Shown here piece by piece: positions 27,350 through 36,612 of a stretch of DNA of 64,000 bases. This DNA is from Alphaproteobacteria bacterium (lineage in GTDB: Bacteria > Pseudomonadota > Alphaproteobacteria > Rickettsiales > SXRF01). The stretch is from the NCBI GenBank assembly GCA_025360605.1, contig JANYBV010000028.1:101383-165382 (forward strand). Direction: 5' to 3'. The notes under the pieces were generated by a model. The model was not told the DNA's origin and did no database searches. It saw only the letters and a program-made list of their open reading frames with translations. Every line of letters begins with the position of its first letter. Within the stretch, counting starts at the first letter, position 1. The position numbers and the translations under genes are program-made.

Positions 27350-28033
27350 TTATAGGAGGTTAGATGTTAAAGTATCTTTAGGAAGTTTAGCATCCGGAGC
27401 GCGTATATAAAAGGGTCTCAGGGCGTGGGAGGTGCCAAAAGAGCGTGCCGCCATTTCCGCCATGGCATCGGCACGCGGGAACATAATGCCGCAATGGGTG
27501 AATCCTGCGGCATCCACCATGATGTTACCGGCGACGGTAACGGGCCCTTGCAAAGCCAGTGCCAGCGCGCTTTCAAGGCTTCCCACGGTTGGTTCGGATA
27601 AGGCATGAAGCTGTGGCCCCGCACCAAAATACTGGTAATAACATTCGCCCTTACCGGCATTGAGTATGGCAAGAATGGGGTGTGCCGATTGTTGCAAGGC
27701 AGCGTAGGCGAGTACGCCCAGTGTGGTAAAGCCCGATGCCGTTTTGCCCGCGGCCATGGCAATGCCTTGTGCGCTGGCCAATCCGACGCGGATTCCGGTG
27801 AAGCTTCCGGGACCGGTGGTGGCGACGATATGGGTTAAATCATTGTAAATAATGCCACTTTGTGCGATTGCATCCTCCACCATGGGGATCAGGCTGGCTG
27901 ATTGCATGACGGGTTTAGTATTTTCAATATAAGCGCTTATCCGGTTCTCGCTCCAGACCGCCGCCGAGCAGGGGCCGGTAGAGGCATCGATAGCGAGGAT
28001 ACACGGGGGAGAAATCTCTGTCATTGGCGGCAT
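27350..28033 (-). CDS. tsaB: tRNA threonylcarbamoyladenosine biosynthesis protein TsaB
   Basis: TsaB partners TsaD in making t6A37 on ANN-decoding tRNAs. It has an ASKHA-type start (ILAIDASTGPCSAAV) and the central GPGSFTGIRVGLASAQGIA that is diagnostic of TsaB. The C-terminal half is weakly conserved, as usual. Length is 227 residues with ATGs at 28033 and 28024. It is divergent from the pterin dehydratase gene. Confidence 0.94.
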   Translation of the reverse strand: MPPMTEISPPCILAIDASTGPCSAAVWSENRISAYIENTKPVMQSASLIPMVEDAIAQSGIIYNDLTHIVATTGPGSFTGIRVGLASAQGIAMAAGKTASGFTTLGVLAYAALQQSAHPILAILNAGKGECYYQYFGAGPQLHALSEPTVGSLESALALALQGPVTVAGNIMVDAAGFTHCGIMFPRADAMAEMAARSFGTSHALRPFYIRAPDAKLPKDTLTSNLL

Positions 28034-28099
28034 GATTGACGTAAGCTGGGTTAGAGGGTAACACTACCGCATATGTAACCGCTTACGGAGCAAGACACA

Positions 28100-28444
28100 A
28101 TGAAAGACAGCACTATATGTGCGTTAGGCGAGAAAAAATGCGTCCCCTGTGAAGGTGGTGTGTCCGGCCTGTCGTCTGATCAGGTGCGGGCTATGCTGGT
28201 GCAGGTTCCCGGTTGGAGCGTGACCTCCGAAGGCAAGGCGATTCAACGCCGCTTCAGCTTTAAAAATTTCAAACAGGCGCTTGCTTTCGTCAATAAAGTA
28301 GGCGAGGTGGCGGAGTACGAAGGACACCATCCCGATATTTCCTTTGGCTGGGGTTATGTGGATTGTATGCTTACGACGCATGCGATCAAGAGCCTTCACG
28401 AAAACGATTTTATCGTCGCCAGCAAGATTAACGCAATTATCTGA
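28100..28444 (+). CDS. phhB: pterin-4a-carbinolamine dehydratase
   Basis: This small cytoplasmic enzyme recycles 4a-hydroxy-tetrahydropterin. The active-site histidines are in EGHHPDISFGWGYVDCMLTTHAI, and the fold ends with the usual HENDFIVASKI helix. At 114 residues it matches the family. No phenylalanine hydroxylase is present, so it may serve other pterin chemistry, or the moonlighting DCoH type. The only link to the pterin genes at 9647-10745 is functional. Confidence 0.93.
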   Translation: MKDSTICALGEKKCVPCEGGVSGLSSDQVRAMLVQVPGWSVTSEGKAIQRRFSFKNFKQALAFVNKVGEVAEYEGHHPDISFGWGYVDCMLTTHAIKSLHENDFIVASKINAII

Positions 28445-28458
28445 TCAGGCCGATCCAC

Positions 28459-29820
28459 TTGACGAAAAAACTCTATATTAAAACCTACGGTTGTCAGATG
28501 AACGTCTATGACTCCGTGCGCATGAACGACTGTCTTGCGCCGATGGGGTATAAGGCCTCCAACACCTACGAGGATGCGGATCTGGTGATTCTCAACACCT
28601 GCCACATCCGCGAAAAAGCGGAAGACAAAGTCTATTCGGAACTTGGCCGCATCCGGCAGGAGAAAATAAAAAAATCCGCCAAGGGCGAACAGATGCTGAT
28701 TGCGGTCGGTGGCTGCGTGGGACAGGCGGAAGGCGAGGAAATCATCCGCCGTGCGCCGTATGTGGATATCGTTCTCGGGCCGCAAAGCTACCACCAGTTG
28801 CCGGAAATGGTAACGCGTGCCATCCGCGAAAAAGGCGGTGTGGTGGAGCTGGATTTCCCGACCGTACAAAAATTTGACCTGCTGCCGGAATCGACGACCA
28901 GTCAGGGTGTGTCGGCATTTCTGTCCATTCAGGAAGGCTGCGATAAATTCTGTAGTTTCTGCGTGGTGCCTTACACGCGCGGTGCGGAATATTCGCGCAA
29001 AATGGATACGGTGGAACAGGAAGCACGGCGCATGGTCGATCAGGGCACTATGGAAATCACGCTCCTTGGCCAGAACGTCAATGCCTATCACGGTGACAAC
29101 ACCGACGGCACCACTGCCTCGCTGGCGGATCTGATTGACAGGCTTGCACGCATCAACGGCCTTGAGCGCATACGCTACATGACCTCGCATCCCAAGGACA
29201 TGAGCGACGATCTGATTGCCATCCACGGCAGCGAACCCAAGCTGATGCCGTTTTTGCATCTGCCGGTGCAGTCCGGTTCGGATACGGTGCTGAAGCGTAT
29301 GAACCGCAAGCACGAGGCCTCGTTCTATATCGACATTATTGAACGTCTGCGCAAGGTGCGCCCCGACATTGCCTTCTCGTCGGATTTCATCGTCGGTTTT
29401 CCGGGTGAAACCGATAAGGAGTTTGACGAAACCATGAAGATGGTGGAGCAGGTGCAGTATGCGCAAGCCTATTCATTTAAATACAGCCCGCGTCCGGGTA
29501 CTCCGGCGGCTATGGATGACCAGCAGGTGCCGGAAGAACTCAAAGATGAGCGTTTGCAGCGGCTGCAATCCCTCCTGCGTCACCAGCAGACGACGTATAA
29601 TGCATCCTGCATCGGCATGACCATGACGGTGCTGCTTGACCGTGACGGAAAATTTGACGGGCAACTGCTCGGAAAAACGCCCTATATGCAATCGCTGCAT
29701 GTGCAGGACGCAGAAAACTATCGCGGTAAGTTAGTGGATGTGCGTATTATAGGTTCGACTCTCAATAGTGTTTCAGCGGAAATTATTAATCCTACGGTTC
29801 ATCATAGAAAGGCCAGCTAG
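28459..29820 (+). CDS. miaB: tRNA-2-methylthio-N6-dimethylallyladenosine synthase MiaB
   Basis: MiaB is a radical-SAM methylthiotransferase that modifies i6A37 of tRNA. The N-terminal UPF0004 domain holds GCQMN, LNTCHIR and GGCVGQAEGE (three cluster cysteines); the radical-SAM CxxxCxxC is CDKFCSFC; a TRAM domain ends the protein. Length is 453 residues. The start appears to be TTG at 28459. It begins the conserved run miaB-phoH-ybeY-corC-lnt, overlapping phoH by one base. Confidence 0.97.
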   Translation: MTKKLYIKTYGCQMNVYDSVRMNDCLAPMGYKASNTYEDADLVILNTCHIREKAEDKVYSELGRIRQEKIKKSAKGEQMLIAVGGCVGQAEGEEIIRRAPYVDIVLGPQSYHQLPEMVTRAIREKGGVVELDFPTVQKFDLLPESTTSQGVSAFLSIQEGCDKFCSFCVVPYTRGAEYSRKMDTVEQEARRMVDQGTMEITLLGQNVNAYHGDNTDGTTASLADLIDRLARINGLERIRYMTSHPKDMSDDLIAIHGSEPKLMPFLHLPVQSGSDTVLKRMNRKHEASFYIDIIERLRKVRPDIAFSSDFIVGFPGETDKEFDETMKMVEQVQYAQAYSFKYSPRPGTPAAMDDQQVPEELKDERLQRLQSLLRHQQTTYNASCIGMTMTVLLDRDGKFDGQLLGKTPYMQSLHVQDAENYRGKLVDVRIIGSTLNSVSAEIINPTVHHRKAS

Positions 29821-30857
29821 TGAAAGAGAAAAACGTTAAAAACGCGAACAACGGGCACCATGAAGTAGCAAACACCAATCAGGCAACGCTTAACATGGTT
29901 TTTCAGGATAACGCGCTGCTGCCGATGCTCTTTGGTCAGGACGATGTTCATCTCGCCCGTATTGAAAAGAAGCTGAGCGTCACCGCTTCGTCACGCGGTA
30001 ACGTGTTGGCTCTGACGGGTGAAAAACATAATATCGAAACAAGCAAGGCGGTGCTGGAAGCGCTCTATGACGACCTGAAAAAAGGGGCTGAAATTGGACC
30101 CGCGCAGATTGACGCGGCGATACGCATGCTCGGACACCATGATGTGAGCGATGAACGCACGCTGTTTGGTACGCAGGAACTAGTGATCAAAACCCTTCGC
30201 AAAACCATCAAGCCCTATTCCCCGACGCAAGCGAACTACATCCAGATGCTGGGTTCCAACGAAATCTGTTTTGCCCTTGGGCCCGCAGGAACGGGTAAAA
30301 CCTACATTGCGGTGGCGATGGCGGTGGCTATGTTCAACTCCCAGCGCGTGGAAAAAATTATCCTGTCGCGTCCGGCGGTGGAAGCGGGCGAAAAGCTTGG
30401 GTTCCTTCCGGGGGATCTGAAAGAAAAAGTCGATCCGTACCTGCGTCCGCTCTATGACGCGCTGTTTGATATGATGCCCGGTGAGAAACTCACCCGCCAC
30501 ATGGAAAACGGTGAAATCGAAGTAGCGCCGCTGGCGTTTATGCGTGGCCGTACTTTTTCCAATTCATTCGTTATTCTCGATGAAGCGCAGAACACCACAC
30601 CTACCCAGATGAAAATGTTCCTTACCCGCATGGGGCAAGGTTCGCGCATGGTCATCACCGGCGATCTTACCCAGACCGATTTGCCTAAGGACGTGAAATC
30701 CGGACTGGGCGATGCGGTGCGCAAGGTTGAAGGCATTGAGGGCATTGGCTGCGTGCGCTTTGGCGAGGGCGATGTGGTGCGCCATAATCTGGCGGCCAAA
30801 ATCGTTCAGGCCTATGACGAATGGGACCGGAAAAAGAAAAACAACCCAGCCACATAA
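29820..30857 (+). CDS. phoH: PhoH family protein
   Basis: This cytoplasmic P-loop ATPase, commonly next to miaB and ybeY, is suspected to act in RNA metabolism. Walker A is GPAGTGKTYIAVA and Walker B is VILDEAQNTTPTQMK; a DLTQTDLP sensor region follows. It has an N-terminal beta domain of about 100 residues before the ATPase. The start is a GTG that overlaps the miaB stop (TAGTG). Length is 345 residues. Confidence 0.94.
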   Translation: MKEKNVKNANNGHHEVANTNQATLNMVFQDNALLPMLFGQDDVHLARIEKKLSVTASSRGNVLALTGEKHNIETSKAVLEALYDDLKKGAEIGPAQIDAAIRMLGHHDVSDERTLFGTQELVIKTLRKTIKPYSPTQANYIQMLGSNEICFALGPAGTGKTYIAVAMAVAMFNSQRVEKIILSRPAVEAGEKLGFLPGDLKEKVDPYLRPLYDALFDMMPGEKLTRHMENGEIEVAPLAFMRGRTFSNSFVILDEAQNTTPTQMKMFLTRMGQGSRMVITGDLTQTDLPKDVKSGLGDAVRKVEGIEGIGCVRFGEGDVVRHNLAAKIVQAYDEWDRKKKNNPAT

Positions 30858-30868
30858 ACGGATGATGT

Positions 30869-31369
30869 GTGGATCTAGACGTTTCCGTTCAACTGCGCTG
30901 CCCGCGCTGGAAAACATTACTTAAGCCTTATTGCAAAACGGTGCGTATGGCGTGTGCCGAGGCGCTTGCGTCCAGCAAGATCGCTTCCATTGCCTGCCAG
31001 TGGGAGATGGCAGTCGTGCTTGCGGACGATGCGTTTATTCGCGAGCTGAACAAAACCTATCGCGGGTTCGATAAGCCCACCAACGTACTATCCTTTCCCA
31101 GTATTGAGCGGATGGAATCGCAGGCCAAGCGCGTCAGCAAAGGCGTGAATAGTTTTGAGCTGGGCGATGTGGTGCTGGCGTTGGAAACGGTCGAACGTGA
31201 AGCTGAAGCGCAGCACAAAACATTCCGCAATCACGCGCTGCACCTTCTGGTGCATGGTACGCTGCATCTGCTGGGTTATGACCATGAAGAGGATAAAGAT
31301 GCGAAAAAAATGGAAAAACTTGAAGTGGAAGTGCTTGAAAAACTAGGGCTTTGCAATCCATACTTGTAG
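30869..31369 (+). CDS. ybeY: endoribonuclease YbeY
   Basis: This zinc-dependent single-strand RNase acts in 16S rRNA 3'-end maturation and ribosome quality control. The metal site HGTLHLLGYDH (three histidines) is near residues 127-137; NKTYRGFDKPTNVLSFP is the conserved N-terminal block. The start is GTG at 30869. At 166 residues it is normal length. Confidence 0.95.
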   Translation: MDLDVSVQLRCPRWKTLLKPYCKTVRMACAEALASSKIASIACQWEMAVVLADDAFIRELNKTYRGFDKPTNVLSFPSIERMESQAKRVSKGVNSFELGDVVLALETVEREAEAQHKTFRNHALHLLVHGTLHLLGYDHEEDKDAKKMEKLEVEVLEKLGLCNPYL

Positions 31370-31408
31370 AATTAGTTGCAAACATGGTATAGTTCCAACC
31401 CTGACATT

Positions 31409-32368
31409 ATGAAATACGCTTCAAACCCAATACCACGTTCGTCTGCAAGCAGGGCCATGGACCGCAATGATGAGCCGTCGCTGCTTAAAAGCACCCAAGC
31501 TTCGTCTGAAACAGAGCGTGATTCCCTGCTGGATAGTGTGCGTTCATGGCTGCGCAATGCGCTGCGCCCAAGGGATTCTTCCTTAAAAGAAGCGCTCGAA
31601 GAAGCCATCGAGGAACACGAGGAGCAGGCGGAAGAACGCCTTGCGCCAGAAGAAAAGCTGATGCTGCACAATGTGCTTGGCTTCGGCGATATCAAGGTCA
31701 ATGAAATTATGACTCCGCGTGCGGACATTGCTGCCGTTCCCAGCGACATCACATGGCCGGAACTTAAACAGCATATTGTCGAAATGGCGCATACGCGCAT
31801 CCCTGTCTATGATAAAACACTCGATAAGGTGCTTGGCTTTGTCCATGTGAAGGATTTACTCTCGCTGCTTTCGGGGGAAGTGATCTTCAATATTAAAAGC
31901 CTGATGCGTCCTTTATTATTTGTACCGCCCTCCATGCGCATTATTGATTTGCTGATCCGTATGCGTCAGGCCGGAAGTCACATGGCGATGGTGGTGGATG
32001 AATACGGTGGCACAGATGGGCTCGTGACGATGGAAGATTTATTTGAGGAAATCGTTGGCGACATCCATGATGAGCATGACGGTGACGAGGATCTGGAATT
32101 CCGCATCATCCGCGTGAACGACCACACCTTCGATGTGAGTGCCCGCGTACCGATTGAAAATCTGGAACGCCAGCTGGGCCTGAATCTGGTTCATGTAGAT
32201 AACGAGGGCGAGTTTGATACGCTCGGCGGGCTTATTTTCTGTCAGCTTGGGCATGTGCCGAGCAAGGGTGAAATTGTAAATCACGATTCCGGTATACGTT
32301 TTGAAGTGCTGGATGCCGACCCACGGCGTATCCGCAAGGTGCGCATTCTGATGGCGCAGGCAAAGTGA
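31409..32368 (+). CDS. corC: CorC/HlyC-type CBS-domain protein
   Basis: This cytoplasmic protein, assigned to magnesium/cobalt efflux or YbeX-like function beside YbeY and Lnt, has an acidic helical N-terminus (EEAIEEHEEQAEERLAPEE), two CBS motifs (from MTPRADIAAVPSDITWPEL and LMRPLLFVPPSMRIIDLL), and a CorC_HlyC domain at the end. I chose the ATG at 31409; a TTG at 31376 would add 11 residues. It overlaps lnt by four bases (GTGA). It has no membrane helix, as in YbeX. Confidence 0.92.
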   Translation: MKYASNPIPRSSASRAMDRNDEPSLLKSTQASSETERDSLLDSVRSWLRNALRPRDSSLKEALEEAIEEHEEQAEERLAPEEKLMLHNVLGFGDIKVNEIMTPRADIAAVPSDITWPELKQHIVEMAHTRIPVYDKTLDKVLGFVHVKDLLSLLSGEVIFNIKSLMRPLLFVPPSMRIIDLLIRMRQAGSHMAMVVDEYGGTDGLVTMEDLFEEIVGDIHDEHDGDEDLEFRIIRVNDHTFDVSARVPIENLERQLGLNLVHVDNEGEFDTLGGLIFCQLGHVPSKGEIVNHDSGIRFEVLDADPRRIRKVRILMAQAK

Positions 32369-33933
32369 TCACGTTTTCTGTGGTGCCGCTGGCGCGGTCG
32401 ATTGGTGCGTTGTCCGGATGGCGACGTAACCTCACCGCATTTGTGCTGGGGGTATTTGCGACCCTGACGCTTGCACCGTTTTTCTTTTTCCCCCTGTTGC
32501 TGCCATCGTTCAGTGGACTGCTGTGGTTGCTGGACGCGGCTCCGTCAAGGCGTCGCATGTTTTTAGACGGCTGGTGGTGGGGCTGGGGGTTTTACATGAC
32601 CGGCCTGTACTGGTTTTGCATTGCACTGCTCACCGATCCGGAGAAGTTCGGCTGGCTGATTCCGCCCACCTTATTCGGGTTGACGGGGATTATCGCCATT
32701 TATTCCGGTGTTGCCTGCTGGCTCACTTCATGGATCCGTATTCGCGGCTTAAGTAAAATCGTGATGTTTACCATCGTGTGGACGCTGGTGGATTATGCGC
32801 GTGGCCATTTATTCACCGGATTTCCGTGGAACCTGACGGGCTATAGTTTTGGATTCGCCGATGCCAGTTTGCAGATGGCCTCTATTGTCGGGATTTACGG
32901 CATGACATGGTTTGCGCTGCTGCTTGGCACATCGCCGGTGGCGCTGGGTGCGAAGAAGCGTGGCTGGATATATATTGTGGCTTTATGGTCGCTCTTTATT
33001 TTTGGCACGTTCTGGGGGGCGGGGCGGTTACATCAGGTGAACAGCCTTCCCGAAGAACAGCGTTTCGCCAAAAATGTGTTGATGCGTCTGGTGCAGGCCA
33101 ATATTTCACAGCCGCATAAATGGGATCCGCAATTACAGATTCAGGGATTGAGGGAGCATATCGCCCTCACGCGTCAGGACGGGCTCGATAAGGTGACGCA
33201 TATCATCTGGCCGGAAACCGCTGTGCCGTTTGCCATCAGCAAGGGTGCGCCGATTACCAAGAGGCTGGGCGATGTTATCCCCGCCGGAAAAATACTGATC
33301 ACCGGAACACTGCGCTCGGAAGGCAGCGAAGAAAACTGGCAGATATGGAACAGCATTATGGCGCTCGATCATGAGGGAAATATTGTTGGCTCCTATGATA
33401 AGATACATCTCGTTCCGTTCGGAGAATTTTTGCCCTTCCGCTATCTGTTTCCGAAGGAATGGCTGACACCGGTGGGGGATATGGATTTTTCGGTGGGGAC
33501 AGGCGGGCGGTTGGTTGAGCTACCTGACTTGCCGCCACTGTTGCCGCTGATCTGCTACGAGGTTATTTTCCCCGAGCTGCCGCTGCCGGACGATATCAGG
33601 CCACAAATGCTGCTGAGTGTCACCAATGACGCGTGGTTTGGTAGCAGCACAGGGCCTTACCAGCATTTCAATATGGCGCGGATGCGGGCGGTGGAGCAGG
33701 GTGTGCCAATGGTTCGTGTTGCCAATACAGGGATATCCGCCGTCATTGATAGTTTTGGGCAGGTGATTGCTTCTATGCCGCTGGGTACAAAGGGCTATAT
33801 GGATGTAAAGCTGCCGCTTGCACAATCCGAAAACACGCCTTACAACAAGTTGAAGATACTTTTGATGCCTTTGTTGGTGGCTTTTGCATTGTTTTTGCTG
33901 GTAAATCAACGGTTGCAGCATAAAAATTATTAA
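32365..33933 (+). CDS. lnt: apolipoprotein N-acyltransferase
   Basis: Lnt adds the third acyl chain to lipoproteins at the periplasmic face of the inner membrane. About six N-terminal helices precede a nitrilase-type domain with the triad Glu (IIWPETAVPF), Lys (KIHLVPFGEFLPF) and Cys (PLICYEVIFPE), and a last helix near the end. Length is 522 residues. The start GTG overlaps the corC stop. It fits with the LolA gene and several lipoproteins in the window. Its stop lies inside a 12-bp inverted repeat. Confidence 0.96.
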   Translation: MITFSVVPLARSIGALSGWRRNLTAFVLGVFATLTLAPFFFFPLLLPSFSGLLWLLDAAPSRRRMFLDGWWWGWGFYMTGLYWFCIALLTDPEKFGWLIPPTLFGLTGIIAIYSGVACWLTSWIRIRGLSKIVMFTIVWTLVDYARGHLFTGFPWNLTGYSFGFADASLQMASIVGIYGMTWFALLLGTSPVALGAKKRGWIYIVALWSLFIFGTFWGAGRLHQVNSLPEEQRFAKNVLMRLVQANISQPHKWDPQLQIQGLREHIALTRQDGLDKVTHIIWPETAVPFAISKGAPITKRLGDVIPAGKILITGTLRSEGSEENWQIWNSIMALDHEGNIVGSYDKIHLVPFGEFLPFRYLFPKEWLTPVGDMDFSVGTGGRLVELPDLPPLLPLICYEVIFPELPLPDDIRPQMLLSVTNDAWFGSSTGPYQHFNMARMRAVEQGVPMVRVANTGISAVIDSFGQVIASMPLGTKGYMDVKLPLAQSENTPYNKLKILLMPLLVAFALFLLVNQRLQHKNY

Positions 33934-33977
33934 TACTTCTCTTAATGATTGCATTTTCTTTGGGTAAGTATTAATAA
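33927..33977. repeat. 12-bp inverted repeat between lnt and XRE gene
   Basis: TTATTAATACTT (33927-33938) and AAGTATTAATAA (33966-33977) are perfect complements separated by 27 bases. The left arm spans the lnt stop codon. It may be a weak terminator or an operator of the XRE-type regulator that starts 77 bases later. No T-run is present. Confidence 0.55.
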
Positions 33978-34053
33978 GCGTGAATCTTTTTGAATTGCTC
34001 TTTTGAAGAGAGTGTATCATTTTGAGGCAATTGAATTATTAAGGACTGAATAA

Positions 34054-34470
34054 ATGTCAAAACCGGATATTGATGCACATGTAGGTAAACGTCTGCGTTT
34101 GCGTCGCACCATGATGGGCTTAAGTCAGGAAGCCATTGCCAAAGCAGTCGGAATTACCTTTCAGCAGGTTCAGAAATACGAAAAAGGCAGCAATGCGATG
34201 AACGCGGTGCGCCTCTATGAGTTTGCCCAGTTTATGCAGATTCCGGTAGCCTATTTCTTTGATGGGCTGGAATCATCGACACCCTCTATCCATGAAACAG
34301 TGGGCATGGCGGAAGAAGGCGTAGCCTTTGATCATAATTATAAAAAAGTCTCGGACCGCGAGTCGCTGGAAATGATGAAAGCCTTCAAGCGCATCGGTGA
34401 ACAAAATGTTCGCAAGCGCCTTTCGGATCTGGTCAGGGCTATCGCTGATAATCACACCGTCCTTGACTGA
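34054..34470 (+). CDS. XRE-family transcriptional regulator
   Basis: This is a DNA-binding helix-turn-helix protein. Residues about 9-65 hold the XRE/Cro domain (GKRLRLRRTMMGLSQEAIAKAVGITFQQVQKYEKGSN), followed by a short C-terminal helical tail. AAGGA precedes the ATG. It lies between lnt and metK in the conserved alphaproteobacterial order, where similar SinR-like regulators recur. Its target is unknown; the inverted repeat upstream is a possible self-operator. Confidence 0.92.
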   Translation: MSKPDIDAHVGKRLRLRRTMMGLSQEAIAKAVGITFQQVQKYEKGSNAMNAVRLYEFAQFMQIPVAYFFDGLESSTPSIHETVGMAEEGVAFDHNYKKVSDRESLEMMKAFKRIGEQNVRKRLSDLVRAIADNHTVLD

Positions 34471-34586
34471 GATTAGCTAGCAAATCAAGCTCAGCTTGAC
34501 TTAAGGCTCTGATCCTGTAATTTCAGCGTTGTTAAAAGGTGGGGATTTTGGTTGCTTGCCGCCATCTATAAAAAAACGGTCTAAGC

Positions 34587-34623
34587 TATCAGGATGGAGT
34601 TGCCGCGTGCGCCCATCCCGATA
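34587..34623 (+). promoter_or_regulatory. metK leader hairpin
   Basis: TATCAGGATGG (34587-34597) pairs with CCATCCCGATA (34613-34623) with one mismatch around a 15-base loop, in the 203-base gap before metK. It ends 51 bases before the GTG start. metK leaders are often SAM-controlled, but I cannot match this to a known SAM riboswitch consensus. It may be a terminator-like or regulatory hairpin; a weaker stem (GGTGG with CCGCC) lies just before it. Confidence 0.45.
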
Positions 34624-34673
34624 TCAGCAAAATCCCCTAGCATATGTGTGAGTATTTTTAGAAAGGGAATCTA

Positions 34674-35903
34674 GTGTCTGATCGTTTTTATTCCGGAAGA
34701 AGTAGTTACGTTTTTACCAGTGAGTCGGTCGCTGAAGGCCATCCTGATAAAGTGTGCGACCAGATTTCCGATGCTGTAGTGGACGCGTTTTTAGCCGAAA
34801 ATCCCTACGCGCGTGCCGCAGTGGAATGCCTTGCAACCACGAACACGATTGTGATCGCCGGTGAAACACGCGGAAGCGAATCCATTACCAAAGCGCAGAT
34901 TGAAACCATCGCCCGCGATAAGGTGCGTGAAATCGGTTATCTGCAGGAAGGCTTCCATGCCGACAACCTTGATGTGTATGTCCATCTGCACAGTCAGTCC
35001 GCTGATATTGCCATGGGCGTTGATGCAAGTGGTGAAAAGGATGAAGGCGCTGGCGATCAGGGCATTATGTTTGGTTTTGCCTGCACCGAAACCGCTTCGC
35101 TGATGCCTGCTCCTATTCACCTTTCGCACCGTATTTTGCAGAATCTTGCGCGCGCCCGACACAGCGGTGCGGCTAAAGGTTTGGGGCCGGATGCGAAAAG
35201 TCAGGTGTCCTTATTATATGAAGACGGAATGCCGGTGAAAGCGACCTCGATTGTTGTGTCCACCCAGCACGCCGAAGGCCTGACGCAAAAACAGGTGCGC
35301 GAAATTGTGCGTCCGTATGTACTGGCATCCCTTCCTGACCCAAGCTGGATGTGCGACGACAGCGAACTCTATGTTAACCCAACCGGCAACTTTGTCATCG
35401 GCGGCCCTGACGGCGATTGCGGCCTGACCGGCCGTAAGATCATCGTCGACACGTACGGCGGTGCGGCACCACACGGCGGTGGCGCATTCTCCGGCAAAGA
35501 CCCGACCAAGGTAGACCGCTCGGCGGCCTACATGGCGCGTTACCTTGCGAAAAACGTGGTGGCGGCTGGTCTTGCCGAACGCTGCACCATTCAGTTGTCC
35601 TATGCGATTGGCGTATCCAAACCGATCTCGTTCTATGTCAGCACTGCCGGAACCGGTAAGGTCGATGAAGCACAGCTTGAACGCCTGTTGCAGGAAAAAG
35701 TCAACCTGACCCCGCGCGGTATCCGCGAGCATCTCCAGCTCAACAAGCCGATCTACGCCCGCACCGCTGCCTACGGCCATTTTGGCCGCGAGCCGGATGC
35801 GACCGGTGGCTTCAGCTGGGAAAAGCTGGACATGGTAGAAATGCTTCAGGACTATTTCAAGATCAGTCAAAAAAAAACTGAGTTGAAATCCGCCATCGGC
35901 TAA
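34674..35903 (+). CDS. metK: S-adenosylmethionine synthetase
   Basis: MetK makes SAM from methionine and ATP. The three-domain protein has the signatures [20 protein letters not shown] near the start, [13 protein letters not shown], and [19 protein letters not shown]. Length is 409 residues. The start is GTG at 34674 with AAAGGGA before it. trmB follows after seven bases. The enzyme supplies SAM to TrmB, MiaB and QueE. Confidence 0.97.
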   Translation: MSDRFYSGRSSYVFTSESVAEGHPDKVCDQISDAVVDAFLAENPYARAAVECLATTNTIVIAGETRGSESITKAQIETIARDKVREIGYLQEGFHADNLDVYVHLHSQSADIAMGVDASGEKDEGAGDQGIMFGFACTETASLMPAPIHLSHRILQNLARARHSGAAKGLGPDAKSQVSLLYEDGMPVKATSIVVSTQHAEGLTQKQVREIVRPYVLASLPDPSWMCDDSELYVNPTGNFVIGGPDGDCGLTGRKIIVDTYGGAAPHGGGAFSGKDPTKVDRSAAYMARYLAKNVVAAGLAERCTIQLSYAIGVSKPISFYVSTAGTGKVDEAQLERLLQEKVNLTPRGIREHLQLNKPIYARTAAYGHFGREPDATGGFSWEKLDMVEMLQDYFKISQKKTELKSAIG

Positions 35904-35910
35904 CCAGCCC

Positions 35911-36591
35911 ATGCCCGAGACCACGTTGTTGCAATCCTTCGGCCGCAGGCGCGGCCGGAGGTTGCGCACCACCAAGCAGGGCCTCTTCGATACGCTGCTT
36001 CCCACACTGACGCTCGAATTGCCGGAGGAAGGCACACTTACTCCTTCCGCGCTGTTTGGCGCAAAGGAAGTGTGGCTGGAGATTGGATTTGGCGGCGGCG
36101 AACACCTCGCCCATCAGGCATCACTGCATCCTAACGTTGGTATCATTGGTTGCGAGCCGTATATCAACGGCATCGCCGGACTTCTCAAACATATCGACGA
36201 CCACGCTCTCGACAACATCCGCATCTATCAGGACGATGTACGCACGGTGATTGCACGCCTGCCCGATGCCTCGCTTGCGCGCGCGTTTATTCTCTATCCC
36301 GACCCGTGGCCGAAAACCCGTCACCATAAGCGCCGTTTGGTATCCACCGCATTCCTTTCCACGCTGGCGCGCGTGATGAAAAGCGGAGCGCAGCTGCGGC
36401 TCGCCACCGATGATTATGATTATGGCATCTGGATGCTGGAGCGGCTGCTGTCGCATCCCGATTTTGTCTGGCAGGCGCAAAAGCCTGAGGACTGGCTGAA
36501 CCCACCCGTTGACTGGATTTCCACCCGCTACGAACAAAAGGCGCTGGAAGCGGGGCGCGTGCCGACCTACCTCAATTTTCAAAGACGCTAA
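35911..36591 (+). CDS. trmB: tRNA (guanine-N7-)-methyltransferase
   Basis: TrmB methylates G46 of tRNA. The SAM-binding motif is EIGFGGGEHLAHQA, followed by GCEPYINGIA and the catalytic NH2-terminal LYPDPWPKTRHHKRRLV stretch, which is diagnostic. Length is 226 residues. It closes the metK unit and converges on metZ, with 21 bases between stops. Confidence 0.96.
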   Translation: MPETTLLQSFGRRRGRRLRTTKQGLFDTLLPTLTLELPEEGTLTPSALFGAKEVWLEIGFGGGEHLAHQASLHPNVGIIGCEPYINGIAGLLKHIDDHALDNIRIYQDDVRTVIARLPDASLARAFILYPDPWPKTRHHKRRLVSTAFLSTLARVMKSGAQLRLATDDYDYGIWMLERLLSHPDFVWQAQKPEDWLNPPVDWISTRYEQKALEAGRVPTYLNFQRR

Positions 36592-36612
36592 AACAGGCTG
36601 GTCGGGAAGGGG

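Noticed and set aside
28396..29466. 356-codon open frame antisense to miaB
   Set aside because: The plus-strand MiaB motifs are complete (Cys clusters, radical-SAM site), so the antisense frame is a shadow of GC-biased coding sequence.
34471..34673. Known SAM riboswitch before metK
   Set aside because: The gap has a strong hairpin but I could not match conserved bases of SAM-II, SAM-V or SAM/SAH by eye, so I list only an unclassified regulatory hairpin.
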